From: Sulfurospirillum sp. UBA12182
GTDB taxonomy: Bacteria > Campylobacterota > Campylobacteria > Campylobacterales > Sulfurospirillaceae
Assembly: GCA_002742765.1 (NCBI GenBank)
Contig: DLUF01000042.1
Coordinates: 1-64,000, forward strand
Direction: 5' to 3'
DNA length: 64,000 nt
Shown here: positions 41,827-51,252 of the stretch, one piece after another
Layout of the letters: every line of letters starts with the position of its first letter
Numbering within the stretch: position 1 is the first letter of the stretch
Position numbers and translations under genes: made by a program
The notes under the pieces: model-generated
Databases searched by the model: none
The model's input: the letters and a program-made list of their open reading frames with translations, nothing else
What the model was told of the DNA's origin: nothing

Positions 41827-42230
41827 TTAAGATACTCCTTAAATTCACTCCAAACAGAATCTTCCTCATCTTCTTTTTCCAATAAAATTTGACCGTTTCC
41901 TGCATCTATCACTATATCCTTAACTATATCATTTTTTGTTAGAATTTCAGCTTCATAAACTAAATTGCCATCTTCATTTCCCAATTCTATGTGAGTGATT
42001 TTTCCATCATATTTATCATCTATAATATTGACAACTTCATTCACATCAATTTTTGCTAATCTTTTTTCCTCTAATTCACTAATATCATCTTTAACTTGTA
42101 TAGAACTTTTAACTACTCTATCTTTCCCATTATCATCATTTAATTCCAAATCATTATCTGAAGCCAGAGCAACAGATGATATTAAACCTAATGCAACAAT
42201 ACCTTTTACAAAATATGAATTATTTTTCAT
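41823..42230 (-). CDS. Periplasmic PepSY domain protein
   Basis: Signal peptide MKNNSYFVKGIVALGLISSVALAS; KIDVNEVVNIIDDKYDGKITHIELGNEDGNLVYEAEI. Confidence 0.82.
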   Translation of the reverse strand: MKNNSYFVKGIVALGLISSVALASDNDLELNDDNGKDRVVKSSIQVKDDISELEEKRLAKIDVNEVVNIIDDKYDGKITHIELGNEDGNLVYEAEILTKNDIVKDIVIDAGNGQILLEKEDEEDSVWSEFKEYLN

Positions 42231-42290
42231 TTTAAATCCTCGTATAACTTTCACCCAATATTGATTGATAGTCAAATTGTAAAAGTGAAA

Positions 42291-42307
42291 AATTAATTGA
42301 AAATTAA
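42291..42307 (-). promoter_or_regulatory. PmrA-box-like direct repeat TTAATT-N5-TTAATT upstream of the PepSY-RR-HK genes
   Basis: AATTAA on the + strand at 42291-42296 and 42302-42307, same 11-bp spacing as the eptA site. Confidence 0.5.
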
Positions 42308-42997
42308 TTAAAATAACTGTCACAAAATAAGCTAACACAATTTTCTTGAAAACAGGTTCTAAAAATGGTCACTAAACTTCCCTTAATTAAACATATTTTG
42401 AGAAAATTCAAAATTAAGAAGCCTTTATTAATAAATAGTTTTGGACATTATATATAAAATAGATTGTCGTAATAAACTAGTATGTCGATCTTTCTCTTTA
42501 CATCTATTACTTAATTCAATTTACTGTTCTACAACTTCTTATATTTGAAACAAAATTAGAAAATCTCACTTATTGGCTTTATAACCTTTATATAGAGATA
42601 TAATTTGTTCCAAAAAGTGTTTAAGAAGTAAAATTTCGTGATTCTCTCAAACCCTTAGGACTTTTGGCGTTTAATATGTGAATTATCTTCAAAACAGATA
42701 AATAGAGAATCGTTTAAAAAACAAATTGGAAGTTTGTAATAGCTCATAAAATACTAGAAATGAGAATTTAATTTGTCACTTTAAACTGAAAAGTCATAAC
42801 TTGAATTACAAAATGATAAGGAATATTAAGTATAATTTTGCAATCGTTAGGGCAATATTAATTATTGTTCATAAATATAAATGGACAAATATAAGCTTCA
42901 ATTGAAACTATATATTAAATATAATGGACATATGGTAAAATTTCAGGAGTAGGATTTCTGGTACTTTGTATCTTGTCCATTTTTTTAAATATTTTCG

Positions 42998-43393
42998 TAT
43001 GAATGGGAACATGTAATGCCAGCTCAAAACTTTGGAAAGCATTTACATTGCTGGAAAGAGGGTGGTAGAAAAGCTTGTCAAAAAGACCAAATATTTCAAA
43101 AAATGGAAGCTGATATGATGAATCTTGTTCCAGCTATTGGAGAACTTAACGGAGATAGGTCAAATTATGGATATGGAGCTGATAAACCACAAATTGGACA
43201 ATATGGTCAGTGTGAATTCCAAGTTGATTTTAAAAACAAAAGAGCGTATGTGAAAGATGATATAAAAGGAGACATTGCTCGTATATATTTTTACATGTCA
43301 AAAACTTACAATATTAATCTCTCAAAACAAGAAAGACAAATGATGGAAGCTTGGGATAAACTAGACCCTATTAATGAATGGGAAATTAAAAAG
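42998..43393 (+). pseudogene. Endonuclease I (EndA/Dns) fragment, truncated at both ends
   Basis: YEWEHVMPAQNFGKHLHCWKEGGRKAC...MNLVPAIGELNGDRSNYGYG...WDKLDPINEWEIKK; in-frame stop just upstream, corA junction just downstream. Confidence 0.83.
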
Positions 43394-43418
43394 ACCATAA
43401 AAATAAATAAATTAAAAA

Positions 43419-44006
43419 TCTATTCATTTTATCTTGATGCACACTTACATAAAAATTATAAAGTGCATCAAGTTTTTCTAAAGCATGCAGTGCATTTCTA
43501 TTTGTTCTTTCTAAATGTTCGGATAAATCATCAAAATGAACTTCTAAAAAATCTTCACTCTCTTTATATGCTTGAATAAATTTTTTCATCTCTTCATTTG
43601 CTTTATTTAAAACTCTATTTATCCTTATAAGTCTATTTTTATGCATAAACCAAGTATGATTAAAATCTTTAATCGCTTTTCTTTCATAAAAACTATCTTC
43701 CATAACTTCAATTTGATTAAAGATATCTAGTGTAGCTTGCATCGCAAGATTGACTTTTTCATCTAAAGAGCTATACAACTCTTCCAAAGTTTGTAACTTT
43801 AAAAAATGCTTTAAACTCTTATCATAATAAAAATATGCCTCTTTTGTGATTACATAAGCATAGCTTGTTACTAAAAGCTCTCCTTTATAAAAGTAAGGAA
43901 GTCTAAGGATAAAAACATCATAATCGTTTTTTAGAGTGAAATCTGAGGGGTGTAACTCATTTTGTATATCTAAAAGATGAAATCTATCAAGAATTTCTTC
44001 TACCAT
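43419..44006 (-). pseudogene. corA: 5' fragment of corA (cytoplasmic domain)
   Basis: MVEEILDRFHLLDIQNELHPSDF...NALHALEKLDALYNFYVSVHQDKMNR; homology stops at KMNR, before the GMN-containing TM region. Confidence 0.8.
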
Positions 44007-44048
44007 TACACCCTTTCATATTTAAATTTTTAATTTGAAAAACATTTT

Positions 44049-44477
44049 TTACATTATATTTTTCATATCCAAAACATTAAGTTGTTTTTGTAAGTTAATC
44101 AAATCACCTAAAACCCAAATATCTATAATCTTATTGTTATAAAACTTAAAAAATGAAGCTCCTGTATAGCGTATCGTTTTCCCTGTTGGCTCTAGCTCAA
44201 AAAGTTTTCCACTATGTACCCCATGATAGTATACCCTAGCAGATACAAGATTTTTTTCACAGACCATAACTTCTATACCATGATACAAATCAGGAACACC
44301 TCTTGTAAGATTATCAAAGTAAGTTTCAAAGCCTTTTTTCCCTTTTGTTTCTATATTTAAAGAGCCTCTAAAAGTGATATTGTCATCAAAAAGTATATCT
44401 ATATACTCTTTGTTTTTTTCATTCCAAAGTTCCTCATAATATAAAACAACTTGCTCCTTATAAGAGAAAGATTTCAT
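44049..44477 (-). CDS. SnoaL/NTF2-like protein
   Basis: 142 aa; VVLYYEELWNEKNKEYIDILFDDNITFRGS typical of SnoaL-like domains. Confidence 0.7.
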   Translation of the reverse strand: MKSFSYKEQVVLYYEELWNEKNKEYIDILFDDNITFRGSLNIETKGKKGFETYFDNLTRGVPDLYHGIEVMVCEKNLVSARVYYHGVHSGKLFELEPTGKTIRYTGASFFKFYNNKIIDIWVLGDLINLQKQLNVLDMKNIM

Positions 44478-44586
44478 TTACATATCCTTATCAAAAATGC
44501 AACACTTTAAGATGTTACAATTTTGGAATTATAATCAAAAACAGTATGAATATCGCTAAAAATATCCTTAAACACTTAAAAATAAC

Positions 44587-45081
44587 TTATTTGCTTATTT
44601 TAATGACTGGGCGCTGCATAAAAAGGTTATTTGGATAGATGATAACAGAGCCATTTTCATCTTTTATTTGGATATGAAAAAGGGCAATTTCGATGATTTT
44701 CCCCTCCACTGAATTGTCTCCATCTAAGATTTTTATATGGTCTCCAACCCGTGATGGAAAAGAAAAAAAGATAATTACACTAGAAGTAAGATTACTTAAA
44801 ATTGACCACTGAGCAAAAAGAGCTACTCCGATAATGGCAAATATAGAAGATGCAAAAACAAGTAATCCATCTAAGCTAACACTCCAAATAAAAGCTAAAA
44901 AAGCAATTGCAATAACAACAATCAAAAGGTTGATACTCTTTGAGATATAAAAAATTCTTTTTTGAGTAACCTCTTTTGATTTTCCTATTTTGTTTAAAAA
45001 ACGCTTTGAGATTCGTAAAGCGATAAAAGTCACCACAACAAGAACGATACTTAAAACTATATTTTTATCTAAAAACTCCAT
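44587..45081 (-). CDS. Small mechanosensitive ion channel (MscS family)
   Basis: FAQWSILSNLTSSVIIFFSFPSRVGDHIKI, MscS pore-beta signature. Confidence 0.88.
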   Translation of the reverse strand: MEFLDKNIVLSIVLVVVTFIALRISKRFLNKIGKSKEVTQKRIFYISKSINLLIVVIAIAFLAFIWSVSLDGLLVFASSIFAIIGVALFAQWSILSNLTSSVIIFFSFPSRVGDHIKILDGDNSVEGKIIEIALFHIQIKDENGSVIIYPNNLFMQRPVIKISK

Positions 45082-45089
45082 CTTATCTC

Positions 45090-46145
45090 CTACTCCGTAA
45101 TCTCTTCTTCAAACAGCTTTGACAACTCACTATCACTAAGAACTTGTTCATGAAAATACTCAAGACTATTTTCTGCTTTTTCAAGGTTTTTGAATTTAGC
45201 GATATGAAACACAGCATCTCCCTCTTGTGCTAGGGGGATTTCTGATTTTCCTATGATAATGCCATCAAAAGGTGCTGTTAACTCATATGTACTGTCTCCA
45301 TTTGGATCATCTATATAAGCAATTACTTCTGATTTTTTTACAGTATCTCCTAATGACTTGACAGTTCTTATAACACCACTTTCAATCGAACGCACCCAGA
45401 AGCTGTTTTTGGTTACGATGGGAGTTCTTTTAGATTTTTTCTTAACCTTAGGGAGCATTTCTAACTCTCTTAAAACATTGATTATCCCTTTAACACCTAT
45501 TTTGATACTCTTTTCATCAAAACGCAAAGCTTCACCTGCTTCATACAACAGTGTTGGTATGCCTAAAGAATCACACAATGCACGCAATGAACCTTCCCTT
45601 AAAGGGGAGTGTACTATAACGGGGGCTTCAAAAACTTTTGCCATGCCTAGAGTATATTCATTTTCTGCGTTTATACGTATTTGAGGTAAATTTGATTTAT
45701 GTATAGAAGCTGTATGCAAATCAATCCCAAAATCACACCTTGCAACTATCTCATCAAAAAAAATCTTTGCTACTCTGCTTGCTAAAGAACCCCTTGTACT
45801 TCCTGGAAAACAGCGATTCAAATCTCGTCTATCAGGAAGATATCGAGAAAGATTCATCACCCCATAAACATTAACAATCGGAACTAAGATAAGAGTTCCT
45901 CTAAGGTGGTTAAGAATTTTAAGTTTTCTAATCCTACGAATAATCTCTATGCCATTGAGTTCATCCCCATGCAAACCTGCACTCACAAAAAAGATAGGAC
46001 CATCTTTTTTCCCTCGTATGACACGAATTGGTAGTTTCGTAGGAGTGTTATAAAGGCTTGGTAAATCAACATTTATAGCAATGTTACTATTTTTACTGAT
46101 TTCATTAGTGCCTATGATTATCTTTTTATGAGCCATTTTACGCAC
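45090..46145 (-). CDS. Succinylglutamate desuccinylase/aspartoacylase family protein
   Basis: SAGLHGDELNGIEIIRRI; DLHTASIHKSNLPQIRIN. Confidence 0.88.
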   Translation of the reverse strand: MRKMAHKKIIIGTNEISKNSNIAINVDLPSLYNTPTKLPIRVIRGKKDGPIFFVSAGLHGDELNGIEIIRRIRKLKILNHLRGTLILVPIVNVYGVMNLSRYLPDRRDLNRCFPGSTRGSLASRVAKIFFDEIVARCDFGIDLHTASIHKSNLPQIRINAENEYTLGMAKVFEAPVIVHSPLREGSLRALCDSLGIPTLLYEAGEALRFDEKSIKIGVKGIINVLRELEMLPKVKKKSKRTPIVTKNSFWVRSIESGVIRTVKSLGDTVKKSEVIAYIDDPNGDSTYELTAPFDGIIIGKSEIPLAQEGDAVFHIAKFKNLEKAENSLEYFHEQVLSDSELSKLFEEEITE

Positions 46146-47064
46146 CTATGTTATCTTTTTTTCTTTTTGGCTTTTTCTTAGGCTCTTGTACATGTACATT
46201 TTGTGCGATATAATCCATAATCTTTCCAGCGATATCTATGCTAGTTGAAGTTTCTATCCCCTCAAGTCCAGGAGAAGAGTTTACTTCCATAACCAGTGGA
46301 CCACGAGCAGAAGGAATCATATCAACTCCACACACTCCTAACCCCATAGCTTTAGCTGCTGCTAATGCTGTTGCTTTTTCTTTGCGATTTAGAGTATAAG
46401 CTTGTGCGGTTCCACCTTGATGTAAGTTAGAACGAAAATCACCCTCAGCACCTTGTCTTTTCATAGCACCAACCACTTCTCCACCTACGATAAATGCTCT
46501 GATATCAGAACCTCCAGCCTCTTCTATAAACTCTTGAACAAGAAGATTTACCTCCATCCCATAAAAGGCATCAAGAACGGATTTTGCTGCTTTCTCACTC
46601 TCAACTAAAACAACTCCAACACCTTGAGTTCCTTCTAAAATCTTCAAAACCAAAGGTGTACCACCACTTAGGGCAATCACATCTTTAGCACTTGAGAGAT
46701 TTGAAGCAAAAACAGTTTTTGGCAAATCCACACCTTTTCTTGAGAGTATCTGCAAACTTCTTAACTTATCTCTGCTGCGTTTGATAGCCAAACTCCCAGA
46801 AACACTAAAAACGTCCATCATCTCAAAGTGTCTTACCATTGCCGTTCCATAAAAAGTCCTACTCGCTCCAATGCGGGGGATAATCGCATCTGGTTTTGGT
46901 AACTCTTCTCCTAAATAGTTGATTTTTAACTCATTTTTCATAATCTCTATACTACACTTCAAAAAATCAATTACTCTTACTTCCCAACCTCTTAGGGTTG
47001 CTGCCTCAACCAATCTTTTTGTTGAGTAAAGTGTCTCGTCTCTTGACAATATATATACTCTCAT
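46138..47064 (-). CDS. rimK: RimK family ATP-grasp ligase
   Basis: PLVLKILEGTQGVGVVLVES; VMEVNSSPGLEGIE. Confidence 0.92.
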   Translation of the reverse strand: MRVYILSRDETLYSTKRLVEAATLRGWEVRVIDFLKCSIEIMKNELKINYLGEELPKPDAIIPRIGASRTFYGTAMVRHFEMMDVFSVSGSLAIKRSRDKLRSLQILSRKGVDLPKTVFASNLSSAKDVIALSGGTPLVLKILEGTQGVGVVLVESEKAAKSVLDAFYGMEVNLLVQEFIEEAGGSDIRAFIVGGEVVGAMKRQGAEGDFRSNLHQGGTAQAYTLNRKEKATALAAAKAMGLGVCGVDMIPSARGPLVMEVNSSPGLEGIETSTSIDIAGKIMDYIAQNVHVQEPKKKPKRKKDNIGA

Positions 47065-47188
47065 CTTTTGCCTTTTATAAATTATAAGGTTGATTATATC
47101 ACTATTTCATATAAAAGATTACGCTATTTTAAACACATTTTTAAACAAAAAAAACTATCATTTCAAAGAACAAATGCAAAGGAGTGTT

Positions 47189-47419
47189 ATGCAAGTCAAT
47201 ATAATTTACTGTAATCAGTGAAGTTATAGACCAAGAGCTTTCCGTGTGGAAGATGAGATAAGAATGGCCTATGAAAACGCTGATGTCATCGCGTTACCTA
47301 GTTTTGGTGGTATCTTTGATGTTGAAGTTGATGGAAAGGTTATCTTTTCCAAAAAAGAGACAAACAGATTTCCAAATCCTGGTGAAATTGTTGATTTATT
47401 AAAACAGGCTGGATACTAA
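47189..47419 (+). CDS. Selenoprotein W-like (SelT/SelW/SelH, Rdx family) with in-frame UGA at 47219-47221
   Basis: MQVNIIYCNQ(U)SYRPRAFRVEDEIRMAYENADVIALPSFGGIFDVEVDGKVIFSKKETNRFPNPGEIVDLLKQAGY*; RBS GGAG at 47181; CxxU motif. Confidence 0.85.
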
Positions 47420-47448
47420 GAGAAAAGGCAAAAGCCTTCTCTCTTACT
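47420..47448. terminator. Hairpin between selW-like gene and SDR gene (convergent)
   Basis: GAGAAAAGGC-AAAA-GCCTTCTCTC imperfect stem-loop. Confidence 0.55.
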
Positions 47449-48202
47449 CTTTATGGATATGAAGTCCTGCCCAGCTTTGTGCTGTTGGCATAACTTCAAG
47501 AGAGTTGACATTTACATGTTCTGGTAACTTTGAGAGTGTAAAGATAAGATTTGCTATATCCTCACCCACAAGTGGTTGCATTCCTTCATAGATTGCATCT
47601 GCCTTTTTATCATCCCCTTTAAACCTTACATTTGAAAACTCAGTTTTTGAAAAACCAGGCTCTATGTTAGTAACTCTTATGTTAGTGCCTCTTAAATCAT
47701 TGCGTAAGTTAAAAGAGAATTGCTGTACAAAAGATTTAGTACTTCCATAAACATTACCACCTTGATAAGGCCAGTTTCCTGCAATTGAGCCTATGTTAAA
47801 GATATATCCACTTTTTCTTTGCGTCATAATCGGTAAAACTGCTTTTGTGACATATAACAAACCCTTTATGTTTGTGTCTATCATCACTTCCCAATCTTCC
47901 AAATTTGCTTCAGGGGCATTTTCGAGTCCTAAAGCTAAACCTGCATTGTTCACTAAGATATCTATCTGTTTATACTCTAAAGGAAGGTTTTCAATAGCTT
48001 CAAAAACAGCTTTTTTATCTCTTACATCAAGAGCTATGGTATATACATCACAACCTACTAACTCTTTTTTTAACTCTTCTAATCTCTCTTTTCTTCTACC
48101 TGTTGCTATGACTTTATATCCATCTTTTGCAAACATACTAGCTGTTGCTTTGCCAAACCCTGATGTTGCACCTGTAACTAAAACAACTTTAGACATATAC
48201 AC
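47444..48202 (-). CDS. Short-chain dehydrogenase/reductase (YdfG-like)
   Basis: VTGATSGFGKATA, NNAG, YGSTK motifs. Confidence 0.92.
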   Translation of the reverse strand: MYMSKVVLVTGATSGFGKATASMFAKDGYKVIATGRRKERLEELKKELVGCDVYTIALDVRDKKAVFEAIENLPLEYKQIDILVNNAGLALGLENAPEANLEDWEVMIDTNIKGLLYVTKAVLPIMTQRKSGYIFNIGSIAGNWPYQGGNVYGSTKSFVQQFSFNLRNDLRGTNIRVTNIEPGFSKTEFSNVRFKGDDKKADAIYEGMQPLVGEDIANLIFTLSKLPEHVNVNSLEVMPTAQSWAGLHIHKE

Positions 48203-48235
48203 TCCTTCATTTTTTTTAATTATAACAATTTTTAT

Positions 48236-49147
48236 TTAAAGTATTGGAACGATTAAAAACAAACTACCCATGCAAGCGAGAGTCTGTAAGGTAATGATAG
48301 AAGCCATCAAAGAGACATCACCTCCAAGTTCGCGAGCCAAGATATAACCTGAAACTGCTGTTGGCATAGCGCCAAATATCACAGCGATACTAAGCATCAT
48401 CCCATGTAAGCCAAAAAGAATACCTACCCCATAGATAACCACTGGAAAATAGAGCAATTTGGCAAAAGTTGAAACTATAAGTTCTGATTTTGCACTTTTT
48501 AAATACTTAAACTCCAACCCAACACCAACAGAAAGAAGACCGATAGGTAGGGCTGATTGACTTAACAAGGAAAGAGATTTAAAAAGAACTAAAGGTATCG
48601 CTATATCACTATAATTGATAAGACCGCCCAAGAGACAAGCTAAAATGAGAGGGTTTTTTAAGATAGTCTTGAAAAAAGAGACAAAAGAAAAATTCCCTTT
48701 TTGTGTATAAATAGCAAAGGTTGAGATACACATAACATTGATAAAAGGGATAACAAACGCCATCACGATAGCCGCAAACACCAATCCCTTATCCCCATAT
48801 ACAGAATCTACAAAAGCTAAAAACACATATGAGTTAAAACGAATCCCCCCTTGTACGATAGAGGTAAAAGCTCTGTTTTCAAATCTAAAAAAGAAATTCA
48901 ACACAACAAGTGTGGCTAAAACAACTACGATACTGATAAGGGAAACTGCTACAAGCCCTAGTGTATTGTCCAAATCAACTTTTGCATTTGAGAGTTTATA
49001 CACTAGCAAAGAAGGCATAAGCACATAGTAAGTGAACTTGTCCGCTAAGGGCCAAAAATCGATTGAGGGAAACTTAATATACTTAAAAAAATACCCCAAT
49101 AAAATCAATGAAAATATCGGTATAAGCGTATTGATAACGTGTTCCAA
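48236..49147 (-). CDS. AEC (auxin efflux carrier) family transporter
   Basis: 303 aa, 10-TM pattern, AEC-type sequence. Confidence 0.85.
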   Translation of the reverse strand: MEHVINTLIPIFSLILLGYFFKYIKFPSIDFWPLADKFTYYVLMPSLLVYKLSNAKVDLDNTLGLVAVSLISIVVVLATLVVLNFFFRFENRAFTSIVQGGIRFNSYVFLAFVDSVYGDKGLVFAAIVMAFVIPFINVMCISTFAIYTQKGNFSFVSFFKTILKNPLILACLLGGLINYSDIAIPLVLFKSLSLLSQSALPIGLLSVGVGLEFKYLKSAKSELIVSTFAKLLYFPVVIYGVGILFGLHGMMLSIAVIFGAMPTAVSGYILARELGGDVSLMASIITLQTLACMGSLFLIVPIL

Positions 49148-49159
49148 GATATAGCCTTC

Positions 49160-49495
49160 TTATGATTTTGTTCTATAACCCTCTTTTTTGAGAAGAACTT
49201 TTAACTTCTCTCTACACTCCCCTTGAAATTCTAGCCAGCCATCTTTACATGTACCGCCAACACCTAAGTTTTTTTTCAATTTAGAACACAACTCTTTTAG
49301 CACTTCTGAAGAGACAAAAAACTCCCCAACCAAACTCACTGCTTTGCCTCTTCTTTTTTCCATCATAAAAACCAAAGCATGTTCATTTGGCTTTTTTAAA
49401 ACAAGAAGAGGTTTTGCCTCCTCTTGCTTTTGTAAACTCCAAGCACTATCGGTGTCTAAACTAGAGCCTATCTCAAAAAGATTTTTACTCTTCAC
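49160..49495 (-). CDS. SUI1/YciH-like translation factor
   Basis: LGVGGTCKDGWLEFQGECREKLKVLLKKEGYRTKS; GTG start at 49495 preferred over the upstream in-frame extension. Confidence 0.82.
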   Translation of the reverse strand: MKSKNLFEIGSSLDTDSAWSLQKQEEAKPLLVLKKPNEHALVFMMEKRRGKAVSLVGEFFVSSEVLKELCSKLKKNLGVGGTCKDGWLEFQGECREKLKVLLKKEGYRTKS

Positions 49496-51083
49496 CCAAA
49501 CTCTCTTTATAAGCTTCATAATCGCCTTTAAAATCAACCACACTACCATCTGGCTTAATCTCAATGATACGATTTGCAAAAGCGTCTATAAGCTCTCTAT
49601 CGTGTGTTACACAGATAACATTGCCCACAAAGTTATAAAGTCCCTCACCAAGAGCGATGATAGCTTCCAAATCCAGATGGTTATCTGGTTCATCAAGTAC
49701 TAAAAAATTTCCTTTTTGAAGCATCATTTTTGAGAGCATCATACGGTGTTTTTCTCCACCACTGATATTTTGAATACTCTTTTTTTGCTCCTCGCCTGAG
49801 AAAAGCATACGTCCTAGGCATTTTCTAATCTCATCTAAATCTTTATTTGCATCATATCCTTGAAGCCACTCAAAAAGTTGTTCATCGCCATTGATTATCT
49901 CAGTTGTGTTTTGAGGAAAGTAACTAGGCTCGATGGTAGCTCCCCACTTTATCTCTCCGCCATCTTGTTTTAACTCACCCATGATGATGTTTAAAAGTGT
50001 CGTTTTACCCACACCATTTGAGCCTATGATAGCAACTTTATCACCCTTTTCTATCTTGAAGCTAATCCCTTTTAAAACTTCGTTTGAACCATAGGATTTT
50101 TTGATATCGTTAATTTCCAAAATCTCATTTCCAATATCCCTTTTTGCTTTAAAAACGATACTAGGATCACGTCTTGAAGATGTTTGTAACTCTTCGATGT
50201 TTAATTTTTCAAGCTGTTTCTGTCTTGAAGTTGCTTGTTTTGCTTTTGAAGCATTGGCTGAAAATCTTCTTACAAATGCTTCAAGTTCTGCTTTCTCTTT
50301 TAGTTTTTTGGATTGTTCTAACTCTTTTTGTTTTTGAATTAAATTTGCAGCGATATACCAATCATCATAATTACCACTAAATTCACGAATTTTTCTAAAA
50401 TCTACATCTAGGATATTTGTACAAACTGTGTTTAAAAAGTGTCTATCATGAGAGATAACAACCATTGTTCCTTCATGTCTTTTTAATTGCTCTTCAAGCC
50501 ATGAGATAGCACCCAAATCAAGGTTATTCGTAGGCTCATCTAAAAACAAAACATCTGGTTTAGGGTATAAAACCTGAGCTAAAAGAATCTTAAATTTATC
50601 TGCTGAGGTAAGTGAACTCATAAGATTTTGATGCGTAGAAACATCAAACCCAAGCGCACATAAAATCTTTTCGATATTAACATCAACTTCATAAGTAGGG
50701 TCTTCTTCCGCACAGATAATCTCTAGTTCGGCTAATCTATCATTAACTTTTTCATCCTCAAAATCGCCATTTATGTACAAATCTTCTTTTTCTTTGATAG
50801 CATCATAAAGACGTTTGTTCCCTATCATTACAGCATCTTTGAGAGTAAAGTTTTCAAAAGCAAACTGATTTTGTCCTAAAACTCCAACTTTTAAACCATT
50901 TTGAACCGACACATTACCACTTGTTGGCTCAATGATACCTGCCAAAATCTTCATAAAAGTACTTTTTCCAGCTCCATTAGCACCTATCAAACCATATCTT
51001 TTACCTGCATCAAGCTTTAAATTGATATCTTCAAAAAGCAATTGTGATGCAAACCTCATTGTTAAATTATTGACTTCTACCAT
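49485..51083 (-). CDS. ABC-F family ATPase (YbiT-like)
   Basis: Two ABC cassettes; LLDEPTNNLDLGAI and LDEPDNHLDLEAI. Confidence 0.93.
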   Translation of the reverse strand: MVEVNNLTMRFASQLLFEDINLKLDAGKRYGLIGANGAGKSTFMKILAGIIEPTSGNVSVQNGLKVGVLGQNQFAFENFTLKDAVMIGNKRLYDAIKEKEDLYINGDFEDEKVNDRLAELEIICAEEDPTYEVDVNIEKILCALGFDVSTHQNLMSSLTSADKFKILLAQVLYPKPDVLFLDEPTNNLDLGAISWLEEQLKRHEGTMVVISHDRHFLNTVCTNILDVDFRKIREFSGNYDDWYIAANLIQKQKELEQSKKLKEKAELEAFVRRFSANASKAKQATSRQKQLEKLNIEELQTSSRRDPSIVFKAKRDIGNEILEINDIKKSYGSNEVLKGISFKIEKGDKVAIIGSNGVGKTTLLNIIMGELKQDGGEIKWGATIEPSYFPQNTTEIINGDEQLFEWLQGYDANKDLDEIRKCLGRMLFSGEEQKKSIQNISGGEKHRMMLSKMMLQKGNFLVLDEPDNHLDLEAIIALGEGLYNFVGNVICVTHDRELIDAFANRIIEIKPDGSVVDFKGDYEAYKESLGEE

Positions 51084-51252
51084 ACACTCTCTTTTTATAT
51101 TATGTATTATAATTTTTACGCGATTATAACATAAGCCTCCTTGATATAGCCAAAATCCACAAATACTAAAGATAATCTCACTTTAATAAGAATTAATTAG
51201 AAAATTTAAGTTTTTGATGTATAATCACTTAGATTTTTACAAGCGGGGCAAC

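Larger units (their letters stand above)
36760..43418. mobile_element. Foreign-looking segment interrupting corA (PAP2, eptA, dedA, histidine kinase, response regulator, PepSY, endA fragment)
   Basis: The two corA pieces lie on either side and join colinearly (KMNR | TIYILT); truncated genes at both edges. Confidence 0.75.

Noticed and set aside
36760-43418. Absence of TTACATGTAA in the island as proof of foreign origin
   Set aside because: The motif-free stretch extends from about 31557 to 52486, well beyond the island, so absence is only weak support.
43394-43579. C-terminal part of the 187 aa + strand ORF
   Set aside because: After EWEIKK the reading frame is antisense to the corA 5' fragment; only 42998-43393 is endonuclease I.
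49496-49579. N-terminal extension of the SUI1-like ORF
   Set aside because: MQIVSLRLSQMVVWLILKAIMKLIKRVW is the shifted reading of the ABC-F gene end; GTG at 49495 gives a normal SUI1-family length.
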